DNA from: CAYVTZ01 sp964454685
GTDB lineage: Bacteria > Bacillota > Clostridia > Christensenellales > Christensenellaceae
DNA length: 64,000 nucleotides
Assembly: GCA_964454685.1 (NCBI GenBank)
Contig: CAYVTZ010000012.1
Location: 1-64,000, forward strand
Reading direction: 5' to 3'
This document shows positions 15,846-24,270 of the stretch, in pieces (position 1 is the stretch's first letter; each line of letters begins with the position of its first letter). The position numbers and the translations under genes are program-made. The notes beneath the pieces were generated by a model. That model was not told the DNA's origin. It saw only the letters and a list, made by a program, of their open reading frames with translations, and did no database searches.

Positions 15846-16657
15846 GCGTTGACCGGGACAAACTGCCCCGCCTCCACCGCATAGACCCCGCGCAGAACCT
15901 CTGTGCCGTCCTCCTGCACTTCAAACAGTTGCGCGCCGTCTTGCAGTACGGTGAACTCGGGCATCACCCATTCGGGAGAGCCGAGGCGTCCGTTGGTGCC
16001 GGTGGTAAAGCCTGCGCCGCCGAATGGATAGGGGTCTTCCACCGTGCCGCCGTTTGCAGGGGAACGCGGAACGATCGCTTGATCGAGATTATCCGCATAG
16101 AAGCGAATGACTGCGTAGTTTTCGCCGGTCGGCTTGAAGTAGGTTCCTTCATAGTCCAGACGCAGACCGTAGTACATGTCCTGAGTGGTTTTATACTGCT
16201 TGACATCTGCCGATGCGGAAAGGAAGCCTTTGGGCGTCTTATATTCACCGGAGAGATATTTTTCCATATCGTACAGCGTGATCACCTTTTGCATCAGAGT
16301 ATCGGAATCGGGAACGATCTGCTGCGAACGAATCGCGTTCATTTTTGCGAGTTCTTCCGCCGTCATGTCTGAAGCGGGTTTTTCGCACAATGCGCGGAAC
16401 TCGTCCAGCGTCAGGCCTTGTTCTTTGGCGCGTGCTTCGATGGTATCTGAAAAGCCGCCTTGCAAGGTTTGCAGATACGCGAAATCATATCGCGTGGCGG
16501 GCGATTCCTCCGGAGCGGGAGGCTGGGTTGCAGCGGGTGCAGCGGTTGCGTCCGGCGTTTGCGCTGCGGATTCCGCCGCAGGCGTTGCCTGACATCCGGC
16601 AAAAAGCGTTGCACAGAGCAACGCAACGCATACAAGAGTCGTCAAACGTTTGTTCAT
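15842..16657 (-). CDS. lipoprotein with ADP-ribosyltransferase-like/toxin-like C-terminal domain
   Basis: The product (271 residues) has a lipoprotein signal (lipobox FAGC) and a Pro/Ala/Thr-rich linker to about residue 55, then a globular domain. That domain contains IRSQQIVPDSDTLMQKV, KGFLSASADVKQY, YYGLRLDYEG, YPFGGAGFTTGTNGR and PEWVMPEFTV. The order Arg ... FLSAS ... Glu-rich LP segment resembles the R-S-E layout of ADP-ribosyltransferase-like domains found in Firmicutes toxins. Catalytic residues are not certain. Start 16657 follows GAGG; ATG 16669 is possible. An extended -10 promoter lies at 16736. It is first in the operon and coupled to a small immunity-like gene. Confidence 0.65.
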   Translation of the reverse strand: MNKRLTTLVCVALLCATLFAGCQATPAAESAAQTPDATAAPAATQPPAPEESPATRYDFAYLQTLQGGFSDTIEARAKEQGLTLDEFRALCEKPASDMTAEELAKMNAIRSQQIVPDSDTLMQKVITLYDMEKYLSGEYKTPKGFLSASADVKQYKTTQDMYYGLRLDYEGTYFKPTGENYAVIRFYADNLDQAIVPRSPANGGTVEDPYPFGGAGFTTGTNGRLGSPEWVMPEFTVLQDGAQLFEVQEDGTEVLRGVYAVEAGQFVPVNA

Positions 16658-16735
16658 GATAATCCTCATTCCTGTTCAATGTGCGCGGGGATGCTGAATG
16701 ATTGAAACGTTAAGCCCGACCTGCGCCTGTCTTTT

Positions 16736-16744
16736 AGTATACCA
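16736..16744 (-). promoter_or_regulatory. extended -10 promoter of the six-gene minus operon
   Basis: Read on the minus strand the bases are TGGTATACT, an extended -10 element about 80 bases before the lipoprotein start. No good -35 box is seen. Apart from this and the cysS promoter, the 442-bp divergent region 16658-17099 shows nothing recognisable. Confidence 0.55.
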
Positions 16745-16976
16745 TTTTGTGCGTGTTTTGGATATGATTTTTCGTCTGTACGGGAAAAATGAAATGAGAA
16801 TCGCAGCGTTGAGACAGCCGGTTCTAACCGTGGAATGCAGAAGCCCGATCCGCTAAGCGCGCGAAAAAGAGTGCGAGCCGGATTCCGGAATTGACGCGTA
16901 AAAAATGCGGGGGAACAGTGCCTTGAGACAGAAAGATGTGCGCAGGAAGCAATCTGCATGCACGTGATATTTAAGG

Positions 16977-17005
16977 TTGAGAAATCCAATGAATGCGTGT
17001 ATAAT
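16977..17005 (+). promoter_or_regulatory. promoter of cysS
   Basis: TTGAGA at 16977-16982 and TATAAT at 17000-17005 are 17 bases apart. The leader of about 88 bases contains no T-box sequence. Confidence 0.8.
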
Positions 17006-17099
17006 AAGAATGCATTCCCTCTGTGCGGGGTGAAGCGAAATTGTTTTGCAGGCGTGTTTCCCGAAGGTGAGGCATGCTTTGAGAGGAGTATATACAACG

Positions 17100-18479
17100 G
17101 TGAAAATTGCAAATTCCCTGACGGGAAAAAAGGAAGAATTTGTACCGGTGCATGAGGGGGAAGCACGCATTTACGCGTGTGGACCTACGGTATATAATTA
17201 CTTCCATATTGGGAACGCGCGGCCTTTTATTGTATTTGATACGTTGAGAAGATATCTGGAATATCGCGGGTATCGTGTGACGTTTGTACAGAACTTTACG
17301 GATGTGGATGATAAGATGATTCGTGCGGCGAATGAGCAGGGGATCACGGTGAAGGAGCTGGGCGAGCGCTTTATTGCGGAGTATTTTAAGGATGCAAAGG
17401 GGCTGAACATCAAGCCTGCGACCGTGCATCCGAAAGCGACCGAGCACATGAGCGAAATAGTGGCGCTGGTGCAAAAGCTGATGGACACGGGTCATGCGTA
17501 TGAATCTGACGGGGATGTATATTTTGACACGCAGAGCTTTGAGGGATACGGGAAGCTTTCCGGGCAGGATCTTTCCGAACTGGAGCTGGGCGCACGCATC
17601 GACATCAGCGAAAAGAAAAAGAACCCGATGGACTTTGCCTTGTGGAAGGCGAAAAAAGAGGGTGAAGTGGCTTGGGAAAGCCCCTGGAGTGAAGGACGAC
17701 CGGGATGGCACATTGAATGCTCTGCGATGAGCATGAAATATTTGGGGGATACCTTTGACATCCACGGCGGCGGCAAGGATTTGAAATTTCCGCACCATGA
17801 AAACGAGATCGCGCAGAGCGAGGCGGCGACGGGAAAACCGTTTGCGCATTACTGGATGCACAATGGATACATCAACATCAACAACGAAAAGATGAGCAAA
17901 TCTGCCGGAAACTTTTTCACTGTGCGCGATATTTTGAATCAGCACAACGGACTGGCGGTGCGGCTGTTTATGCTAAGCGCGCATTATGCGAACCCCATCA
18001 ATTTTTCCAGCGAGTTGATCGCGCAATCGGAACAGGCGTTTGGGCGCATTCAGAATTGCTTGCAGAATTTAGATTTTTGGATGGAGCAGGACAAGGAATG
18101 TGCGCCTTTGGCGGTGCAGGCTGCTGCGGACGCGCTGCATGAGCGCTTCCTTTCTGCGATGGATGACGATTTGAATACGGCGGACGCGATCGGCGCGATT
18201 TTTGAGTATATTAAAGAAGTAAACACGCTGTTTGCGGAAGGCGGAAGCAAACAAGACGCGCTGCTTGCCAAGTCGGCACTGGCGGAGCACTTGGATGTGC
18301 TGGGCATTCTGCCGGAGACGGAGGAGATTCCCACGCAGGTGCTGGAGTTGGCGCAAAAACGCACGCAAGCGCGAGAGAAGAAAGACTGGGCGGCTTCGGA
18401 CGCGCTGCGAGACGAAATCAAAGCAATGGGTTATGAAATCAAGGACACGCCTGACGGCGTGAAAATTTCTAAGATATAA
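17100..18479 (+). CDS. cysS: cysteinyl-tRNA synthetase
   Basis: The 459-residue class I enzyme charges tRNA-Cys. It has the HIGH motif as FHIGNARPF (about residues 35-43), the zinc ligand Cys27 in YACGPT, WHIECSAMS, the GGKDLKFPHHENE block and KMSKSAGN. The C-terminal end TPDGVKISKI is typical of the family. The start is taken as the GTG at 17100 with AGGAG 11 bases upstream; the frame opens further to 17046 but that part does not match known N-termini. It leads a run of plus-strand genes. Confidence 0.95.
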   Translation: MKIANSLTGKKEEFVPVHEGEARIYACGPTVYNYFHIGNARPFIVFDTLRRYLEYRGYRVTFVQNFTDVDDKMIRAANEQGITVKELGERFIAEYFKDAKGLNIKPATVHPKATEHMSEIVALVQKLMDTGHAYESDGDVYFDTQSFEGYGKLSGQDLSELELGARIDISEKKKNPMDFALWKAKKEGEVAWESPWSEGRPGWHIECSAMSMKYLGDTFDIHGGGKDLKFPHHENEIAQSEAATGKPFAHYWMHNGYININNEKMSKSAGNFFTVRDILNQHNGLAVRLFMLSAHYANPINFSSELIAQSEQAFGRIQNCLQNLDFWMEQDKECAPLAVQAAADALHERFLSAMDDDLNTADAIGAIFEYIKEVNTLFAEGGSKQDALLAKSALAEHLDVLGILPETEEIPTQVLELAQKRTQAREKKDWAASDALRDEIKAMGYEIKDTPDGVKISKI

Positions 18480-18494
18480 GGGAGAGAGAAACAA

Positions 18495-18833
18495 ATGGAT
18501 GCTATGAACTTTATGGTGGTATTTAACATTTTCATTGCCATTTTCCTGATCTATTACGCGATCAAGGGTTCCGGAAGGGCGTATGAGAATGATTATCCTG
18601 CCGAGATGAAGGAAGATGCGGCAATCATGATGCGTAAATTCTGCTGGATTGCGGGCGTGCCTATGCTGGTCTTGTCCATTTTGGAATTCGGTAAAGTGGG
18701 AAATCTGCAAAACGTGTGGGCGATCATCAGCATCGTGTACATTTTAGGCTGCGTGGTGGCGTATCTGGTCATGTTCCGCATGCGCTTCAAAGAATATCTG
18801 CGTGACCCCAGAAAAAATCTGCCGAAGAAATAA
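18495..18833 (+). CDS. membrane protein with three helices, unknown function
   Basis: The 112-residue product has hydrophobic helices at about residues 5-25, 50-66 and 74-95, and a basic tail (RMRFKEYLRDPRKNLPKK). The ATG follows GGGAGAGAGAAACAA and lies 15 bases after cysS, so it is probably in the same transcript. I do not recognise a family. Confidence 0.7.
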   Translation: MDAMNFMVVFNIFIAIFLIYYAIKGSGRAYENDYPAEMKEDAAIMMRKFCWIAGVPMLVLSILEFGKVGNLQNVWAIISIVYILGCVVAYLVMFRMRFKEYLRDPRKNLPKK

Positions 18834-18931
18834 GCACGATGACGCGCGGAGCGTGACGGTTTATTTGCGGCGCAAAAAAACAGCGGATGCGAGCGGACGA
18901 CAGGTCTGCCGGCACAACAGGAGCGGAAGAG

Positions 18932-19342
18932 ATGAGCAAATCAGAATTGGCGGCACAATTTCATAAAGAGGGATACAACTGCGCGCAGGCGGTGCTGCTT
19001 GCGTATGCGCAGGAGTGCGGACTGACGCAGGAAGAGGCGGCGAAGATTGCGCAGCCGTTTGGCGCTGGCATGGGGCAGCTGCGCGAGGTATGCGGCGCTT
19101 TTTCCGGCGCATTGATGGCGCTGGGTATGATGCAGGGCAAGAACGACCCAAAAGACAAAGCCGCGAAGCAGGCGATGTATGCGAAGGTGTTTGAGCTGGG
19201 CAAGACATGGGAGCAGGAGCACGGATCGCTGATTTGCGCAAAGCTGCTGGCGCAGCAGGCGGAGGGCGGACCGAAGAAGGCGAGTTGCAGAGAACTGGTA
19301 AGCTACGCCGCCGGACTGATCGAGAATGTGAAGGAAGTATGA
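18932..19342 (+). CDS. C_GCAxxG_C_C family redox-active protein
   Basis: The 136-residue protein has the conserved set of cysteines that names the family: EGYNCAQAVLLAY, then FGAGMGQLREVCGAFSGALMALG, then LICAKLL and ASCRELV. These proteins of anaerobes are thought to be redox-active or metal-binding, but no activity is established. The start at 18932 follows AGGAGCGGAAGAG; the frame is open to 18887. It lies between a membrane protein and a cyclase gene on the same strand. Confidence 0.85.
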   Translation: MSKSELAAQFHKEGYNCAQAVLLAYAQECGLTQEEAAKIAQPFGAGMGQLREVCGAFSGALMALGMMQGKNDPKDKAAKQAMYAKVFELGKTWEQEHGSLICAKLLAQQAEGGPKKASCRELVSYAAGLIENVKEV

Positions 19343-19369
19343 AATCTTGTGCGTGTATCGCGCATTTGG

Positions 19370-19398
19370 TTGAAAAATAACAGGGTGGCTGGTATAAT
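19370..19398 (+). promoter_or_regulatory. promoter of the cyclase-family gene
   Basis: TTGAAA at 19370-19375 and TATAAT at 19393-19398 are separated by 17 bases. It drives the cyclase-TIGR01906-tsaD unit. Confidence 0.8.
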
Positions 19399-19463
19399 CA
19401 TTTTGAAAGTAGCATTGGGATACAGACGAAAAATGTGTTTTGTGAAGCCGGAAAGGTGAAACA

Positions 19464-20012
19464 GTGAAGATCTTTGATATTACGCACGAATTGAATGAGC
19501 AGACAAGAGTATATGAGGGTGATCCGCGCGTACGTGTAGAGACTTTTTACACGATTGAAACGAATGGATTTTCGCTTTCTAAGCTTTCGATGGGATCGCA
19601 CAGCGGCACGCACATGGATGCGCCCGCGCACTTTGTTGACGGCGCGAAAACGGTGCGGGATATTTCCTTGACGCGCATGATCGGCGAGTGCATTTTAGTG
19701 GACAGCGACCAGATGAAGATTCCGAGCGGAACAAAGCGCCTTTTGATGCGCGGTTGTGCCGCGGGTGAGGCGGTGCTGAATGAGAAAACGGCGCGCACAT
19801 TGGTGGAGGCGGGAGTTCGGCTGTTTGGCACGGATGCGCTTTCCATTGGCAGTGACAAAGTGCACCAGATTTTAGCGCAGGAAGGCTGCGTGATTTTGGA
19901 GTCCTTGAACTTAGAGGGCGTACCGGCGGGCAAATATGATTTGATTGCTATGCCGCTCAAAATCAATGCGGATGGATCGCCCGTTCGAGCATGCCTGGTG
20001 CAGAAGGATTAA
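19464..20012 (+). CDS. cyclase/kynurenine formamidase-like metal hydrolase
   Basis: The 182-residue protein starts at a GTG after AAAGGTG. The metal-binding motif HSGTHMDAPAHF (about residues 46-57) is the mark of the cyclase/formamidase family, which hydrolyses small amides or esters. The rest of the core, DITHELNEQ and GVRLFGTDALSIG, also fits. It is somewhat shorter than KynB (about 210). No tryptophan-degradation gene is near, so the natural substrate is open. It heads a unit with a membrane protein and tsaD. Confidence 0.85.
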   Translation: MKIFDITHELNEQTRVYEGDPRVRVETFYTIETNGFSLSKLSMGSHSGTHMDAPAHFVDGAKTVRDISLTRMIGECILVDSDQMKIPSGTKRLLMRGCAAGEAVLNEKTARTLVEAGVRLFGTDALSIGSDKVHQILAQEGCVILESLNLEGVPAGKYDLIAMPLKINADGSPVRACLVQKD

Positions 20013-20015
20013 GGC

Positions 20016-20720
20016 ATGAAGCATAGCTGGTTGGCGGTGACGACAGTTGCCTCGGTTTTGATTGTGTTAGCGATTGCGATTACGTGCATCAATGCGGTTT
20101 GCTTTGATGCTTCTTACTATAAAGAGGAATATGCAAAGCTGGGCACGGCGGAATACGTTGGGGTCAGCGAGCCGGAGCTGTTTGCGGCGACGGACATTTT
20201 GCTGGGATATTTGAAGGGCAGCCCAAGCACGCTGGACTTGCCGGTGCACGCCAACGGCGGGCAAGAGGAATACTACTCCGAGCGGGAAAAACAGCACATG
20301 GTGGATGTGCGAAAGCTATACCAAGGCGCAATCGTCGTGATGATTTTATGCTATGCAGTCGGCATTGTGATGCTGCTGGCGTGTATTTTGGTCAACCGAA
20401 AGCAATCCTTCCCTTATGTGATGCGCGGCTTGTTTTGGGGAACACTGGCGCTGCTGGTAGGATTTGGCTTGCTGGCGGCGTATGTGGCGACGGACTTCAA
20501 TCGTTTTTGGGTGCAATTTCATGAGTTGTTCTTCACGAACGATTTGTGGATTTTGGATCCGGCGGTTTCGCGCATGATCCGCATGTTCGAGACACAGTTT
20601 TTCTTTGACATGGTAACGCGCATTTTAGCCGTGTTTATCGGCATTGTGACAGGCATACTGATTGCGTCGGGCATTGCGTATAAGACCTATCAAAAAAAGC
20701 AAAGGATCGCGGCTGCATGA
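20016..20720 (+). CDS. TIGR01906/DUF1461-family integral membrane protein
   Basis: The 234-residue protein has four membrane helices: residues 6-26, 105-126, 138-158 and 205-226. A large extracytoplasmic loop after helix 1 (about residues 27-100) is typical of this family, including FDASYYKEEYAKLG and MVDVRKLYQGA. Its function is unknown. It starts 4 bases after the cyclase gene and its stop overlaps the tsaD start by ATGA, so the three are translationally linked. Confidence 0.85.
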   Translation: MKHSWLAVTTVASVLIVLAIAITCINAVCFDASYYKEEYAKLGTAEYVGVSEPELFAATDILLGYLKGSPSTLDLPVHANGGQEEYYSEREKQHMVDVRKLYQGAIVVMILCYAVGIVMLLACILVNRKQSFPYVMRGLFWGTLALLVGFGLLAAYVATDFNRFWVQFHELFFTNDLWILDPAVSRMIRMFETQFFFDMVTRILAVFIGIVTGILIASGIAYKTYQKKQRIAAA

Positions 20721-21766
20721 CGAATATTCTGAATGCTTGTAAAACGACGATTCCGGAGCCATCAGCGCCCTGCATCCTTGCGATTGAGACCTCGTGCGAC
20801 GAAACTGCGTGCGCAATCCTGCGCGGCAGGCAGGTGCTGTGCGAGGTGGTGGATTCGCAAATCGAAATCCATAAGGAATACGGCGGCGTGGTGCCGGAGA
20901 TCGCTTCGCGCAGCCATGTGGAGAAGCTGCCATTGGTAGTGGGACGCGCCATGCAGGAGGCGGGAGTGGAGATTGACGCGGTGGCAGTCACCTATGCGCC
21001 CGGACTGGTGGGCGCACTGTTAACGGGAGTTTCATACGCCAAGGGATTGGCGTACGGGCTGAACAAGCCATTGATTCCGGTGCATCACATTGCGGGGCAT
21101 ATCTGTGCGAATTACCTTTCGCATCCAGAGCTTGAGCCGCCTTTTTTATGCCTTGTGGTTTCGGGCGGACACACGCAAATTGTGCTGGTCAAGGACTATT
21201 GCGATTATGAGATATTGGGGAGCACCCGCGACGATGCGGCGGGCGAGGCGATTGACAAGGTGGCGCGTGTGATCGGGCAACCGTATCCGGGCGGGCCGAA
21301 CCTGCAAAAGCTGGCGCAGCAAGGGGATGTAAACGCTTATCCGTTTCCGGTCAGCTTTCGGGGAGAAGATCACCTGGATTTCTCCTTCAGCGGACTCAAG
21401 ACATCGGTAATTAATTTACTGCATAAATTGGAGCAGACGGGAACACCGTATCAAAAAGAGGACATTGCGGCGTCTTTCTTACAGAACTTGACGAGCACGC
21501 TGACCAAAAACACCATGGAAGCGGTGCGGCGCACGGGGGTGCGCAAACTGGCGGTGGCGGGTGGTGTTTCTGCAAACACGCAGCTGCGGGAGGCGCTGGT
21601 GCGCGCGACGCAGCAAGCGGAGGTAACACTGTATGTGCCGGAGCTGAAATATTGCACGGACAACGCGGCGATGATCGGCTGCTGTGCCTATTATGAAATG
21701 CAGCGTTGCAATGTTGCGGGGCTGGACTTGAACGCAAAACCGGTGCTGGAGCTGGGCGCGTTATAG
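20717..21766 (+). CDS. tsaD: tRNA N6-adenosine threonylcarbamoyltransferase
   Basis: TsaD transfers the threonylcarbamoyl group to A37 of ANN-decoding tRNAs, working with TsaB and TsaE (not in this window). The 349-residue protein shows LAIETSCDETA near residue 21, the metal-binding HHIAGH at 123-128, VSGGHTQ, and VAGGVSANTQLRE with FCTDNAAMIG-type sequence (YCTDNAAMIG). The start overlaps the preceding stop; it gives an N-terminal extension of about 16 residues over most homologues. No terminator was found in the 208-bp gap after it. Confidence 0.96.
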   Translation: MTNILNACKTTIPEPSAPCILAIETSCDETACAILRGRQVLCEVVDSQIEIHKEYGGVVPEIASRSHVEKLPLVVGRAMQEAGVEIDAVAVTYAPGLVGALLTGVSYAKGLAYGLNKPLIPVHHIAGHICANYLSHPELEPPFLCLVVSGGHTQIVLVKDYCDYEILGSTRDDAAGEAIDKVARVIGQPYPGGPNLQKLAQQGDVNAYPFPVSFRGEDHLDFSFSGLKTSVINLLHKLEQTGTPYQKEDIAASFLQNLTSTLTKNTMEAVRRTGVRKLAVAGGVSANTQLREALVRATQQAEVTLYVPELKYCTDNAAMIGCCAYYEMQRCNVAGLDLNAKPVLELGAL

Positions 21767-21974
21767 CCGCAGAAAAAAGCGCCTCTGCGATGGCTGAAGC
21801 GTTTGTTGTACCCGTGCGGGTGTGCATTTTAATGAAGTGAATCAAGTCTGTGTCACGGCAGATTGGGAAGTTTTTGGAACGCATCGAGCTTGGCTCGACT
21901 GGGAAGGTTAGGGGATTCTGACGCTTTGAGCGTCGCACCGTCCGAAAGCGCCGAGCAGGCGCAAAGGAGGCATC

Positions 21975-22889
21975 ATGAAAAAGTTTGGGATCGTTTGTTT
22001 GGCAGCATTGATTTGCTTCTCGCTATGGGCTTGTACCAAGGAAGAAGAGCCAGAGCAAGCCAATCCGGTGGAGATCGTTTCCGTTGGGGAGATCAAGCAG
22101 GATATTGTAAATGGCATTGAACTTGCCGACGTGCGGCTGGATGGATTTAAAATCATCCTGGACCCCGGGCATGGAGATACAAACGACGGCACTTATGGCG
22201 TGAATACGCGCAGGCCGGAGAAGGAAGTCAATTTGGAAATCGGGCTGAAATTGCGCGCGCTGCTGGAAGATCAAGGCGCGACCGTGATTATGACGCGCGA
22301 TTCGGACGCTGCCATCGGCGGATTGCCGGAGACCGCAGACAAGCTGGCGAAGAAGGATGCAGACATGCAGATGCGTCAAAAAATCGTCAAAGACTCCAAC
22401 GCGGATTTGTTTATCAGCATTCATCAAAACGAGTTTGAGGACCCCGCAGCGTATGGACCGCAGGTATTCTACCACCCCAATTCCAATCTGGGTGCGTGGT
22501 TTGCCAAGTGCATCCAGCTTGCGATGAACAAGGAACTGGAGATTGAGAAACCACGTCCGGTCAATTCCGGTGATTACATCGTGCTGCGACCGGGGGATCA
22601 CCCCAGCGTGATTGTAGAATGCGGTTTTTTCTCGAATCCGGAGGAAGAAAAGCTGTTGCAGGATGATTCCTACCAAAATAAGCTGGTGGGCGCGATTGTG
22701 GATGGCGCGAAGCTATATGTGGCGCTCAACAATGTAAGCCCGAAATCGGCGCAGCAGGCGCAGGCAACGCAGCAGCCTGTGAGTGACCCCGATCAGATTG
22801 GTATGGAGGTATCCGGCGCGGTAGAGACATCTGTACCGTCCGCTCCTGCGACATCTGTGGCTCCGCAAAAGAGTGAGGGCGAACAGTAA
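21975..22889 (+). CDS. N-acetylmuramoyl-L-alanine amidase lipoprotein, copy 1
   Basis: The 304-residue product has a lipobox (LWAC) and an Amidase_3 domain that cuts the amide between MurNAc and L-Ala. Zinc ligands and active site are seen in ILDPGHGD, KEVNLEIGLKLR (Glu), FISIHQNEF (His) and VIVECGFFSNPEE (catalytic Glu). A Pro/Ser/Thr/Gln-rich tail of about 45 residues follows. AAAGGAGG precedes the ATG. It is followed 57 bases later by a close paralogue, and the pair likely acts in wall remodelling or spore development. Confidence 0.93.
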   Translation: MKKFGIVCLAALICFSLWACTKEEEPEQANPVEIVSVGEIKQDIVNGIELADVRLDGFKIILDPGHGDTNDGTYGVNTRRPEKEVNLEIGLKLRALLEDQGATVIMTRDSDAAIGGLPETADKLAKKDADMQMRQKIVKDSNADLFISIHQNEFEDPAAYGPQVFYHPNSNLGAWFAKCIQLAMNKELEIEKPRPVNSGDYIVLRPGDHPSVIVECGFFSNPEEEKLLQDDSYQNKLVGAIVDGAKLYVALNNVSPKSAQQAQATQQPVSDPDQIGMEVSGAVETSVPSAPATSVAPQKSEGEQ

Positions 22890-22945
22890 AATTCGAAAAT
22901 GTGCGTTATGGTGCGTGTGGGTGCGCACTGACGTTAGGAGAATGT

Positions 22946-23680
22946 ATGAAAAAGATTGGGATTGTTTGCCTGGTTGTGTTGATTTGCTGCTCGCTTTGGG
23001 CATGTGCAAGCAAACAAGTCAATGAAGAAACGATGAATGAGGCGCAACGTTCCGCGGCGCAGTTGGATGGGTTTAAGATCCTCATAGACCCCGGGCACGG
23101 TGATGCGGACGGGGGCACACTGGGCGTGAACACGCGCAGGCCTGAGAAGGAAGTGAACCTGGAAATTGCGCTGAAAGTGCGTGCGCTGCTAGAAGAGGCG
23201 GGCGCGACCGTCATCATGACGCGCGATTCGGATGCGGCCATCGGCGGACTGCCGGAGACGGCAGAGCAACAGGCGAAGAAGGATGCTGATATGGAAAAGC
23301 GCCAGCAGATTATAAAGGATGCGAATGCGGATTTGTTGATTAGCATTCATCAAAACAATTTTGAGGACAATGCTGTGCGCGGACCGCAGGTGTTTTTTCG
23401 TACTGATCGCAAGGGTGGCGAGGAATTTGCCAAGTGCATGCAGTCTGTGCTGAATGAAGAACTGGAAATCGAGAAGCCGCGCGCGGCTAATTCCGGCAGA
23501 TTTTTGGTGTTATCGCCGGGAGAACAGCCCGGTGTGATCGTGGAATGCGGATTTTTCTCCAACCCTGAGGAGGAGAAGATTTTACAGGACGAGAGCTATC
23601 AAAACAAGCTGTCAAGCGCGATTGTGAATGGCGCGAAGGAATATGTGGCGTATCGTGGGATGAGCCCGAAATCGGCGTAA
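22946..23680 (+). CDS. N-acetylmuramoyl-L-alanine amidase lipoprotein, copy 2
   Basis: The 244-residue paralogue of the gene at 21975 keeps every active-site block: ILIDPGHGDADGG, KEVNLEIALKVR, LISIHQNNF and VIVECGFFSNPEEEK. It lacks the low-complexity tail and has a shorter linker after its lipobox (LWAC). The start at 22946 is chosen because TTAGGAG precedes it. It stops 13 bases before mrnC. Tandem duplication with loss or gain of the tail is the simplest history. Confidence 0.93.
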   Translation: MKKIGIVCLVVLICCSLWACASKQVNEETMNEAQRSAAQLDGFKILIDPGHGDADGGTLGVNTRRPEKEVNLEIALKVRALLEEAGATVIMTRDSDAAIGGLPETAEQQAKKDADMEKRQQIIKDANADLLISIHQNNFEDNAVRGPQVFFRTDRKGGEEFAKCMQSVLNEELEIEKPRAANSGRFLVLSPGEQPGVIVECGFFSNPEEEKILQDESYQNKLSSAIVNGAKEYVAYRGMSPKSA

Positions 23681-23693
23681 CAGGAGAGTGCAA

Positions 23694-24113
23694 GTGCTCA
23701 GTAAAATCAATCAAGAAGCCTTTGTCAGTACATTTGAGGCGCGGCAGATGCCGCCGCTGACACTGGCGTACATCGGAGATTGCGTATTCGACTTATATGT
23801 ACGAACGCATTATGTGACGTGCAGCAAAAAACATGCGGGGGAACTGCATCGTTTGTGCAGCGCGCAGGTGAACGCACGAGCGCAAGCGCAGTTGGCTTCA
23901 GCGCTGATGCCGCAGTTTAGCGAGGAGGAGCAGGATGTGTACCGGCGGGGGCGCAACGCCAAAAGCGCGACGGTGCCCAAAAACATGAGCATTGCGGATT
24001 ATCGCGCGGCGACGGGGATGGAAGCGGTGATCGGATTTTTGTATCTTTCCGGGCAGATCGAGCGCGCGAGTGAGATGCTGCGCGTGATGGAGCTGGAGGA
24101 AGAGGAAGCATAA
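23694..24113 (+). CDS. mrnC: Mini-ribonuclease 3
   Basis: The 139-residue protein is the RNase III catalytic domain without the dsRNA-binding domain; in Bacillus it matures 23S rRNA. It shows PPLTLAYIGDCVFDLYVR with the catalytic Asp, then VNARAQAQL, and the EEEQDVYRRGRNAKSATVPKN block typical of Mini-III. The GTG at 23694 has AGGAG at a good distance; GTG 23688 is too close. A 157-bp gap with no recognisable element follows before thyX. Confidence 0.92.
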   Translation: MLSKINQEAFVSTFEARQMPPLTLAYIGDCVFDLYVRTHYVTCSKKHAGELHRLCSAQVNARAQAQLASALMPQFSEEEQDVYRRGRNAKSATVPKNMSIADYRAATGMEAVIGFLYLSGQIERASEMLRVMELEEEEA

Positions 24114-24270
24114 GGGTAGAAAGGACGGAGCGTTATCCAAGCAAGAGCCGGGGAGCACACGCAGGCAAAGCCAAAAGAGGAGAGCCTGCCAGGCATTTGT
24201 GGATTGCGCGAAAAGAATGATGCAGCCGGTTTGCGCATAAAACGTTGAAAAACAGGAAAAGGATAAGAGT

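Noticed and set aside
16860..17099. T-box leader before cysS
   Set aside because: No T-box consensus (GGGTGGTACCGCG type) was found; a plain promoter and short leader explain the region.
16666..17166. Open frames in the divergent region before cysS
   Set aside because: They lack ribosome sites, run through both promoters and encode no family-like sequence.
21767..21974. Hairpin CGCAGA/TCTGCG after tsaD as a terminator
   Set aside because: The stem is only 6 bp and has no T run after it.
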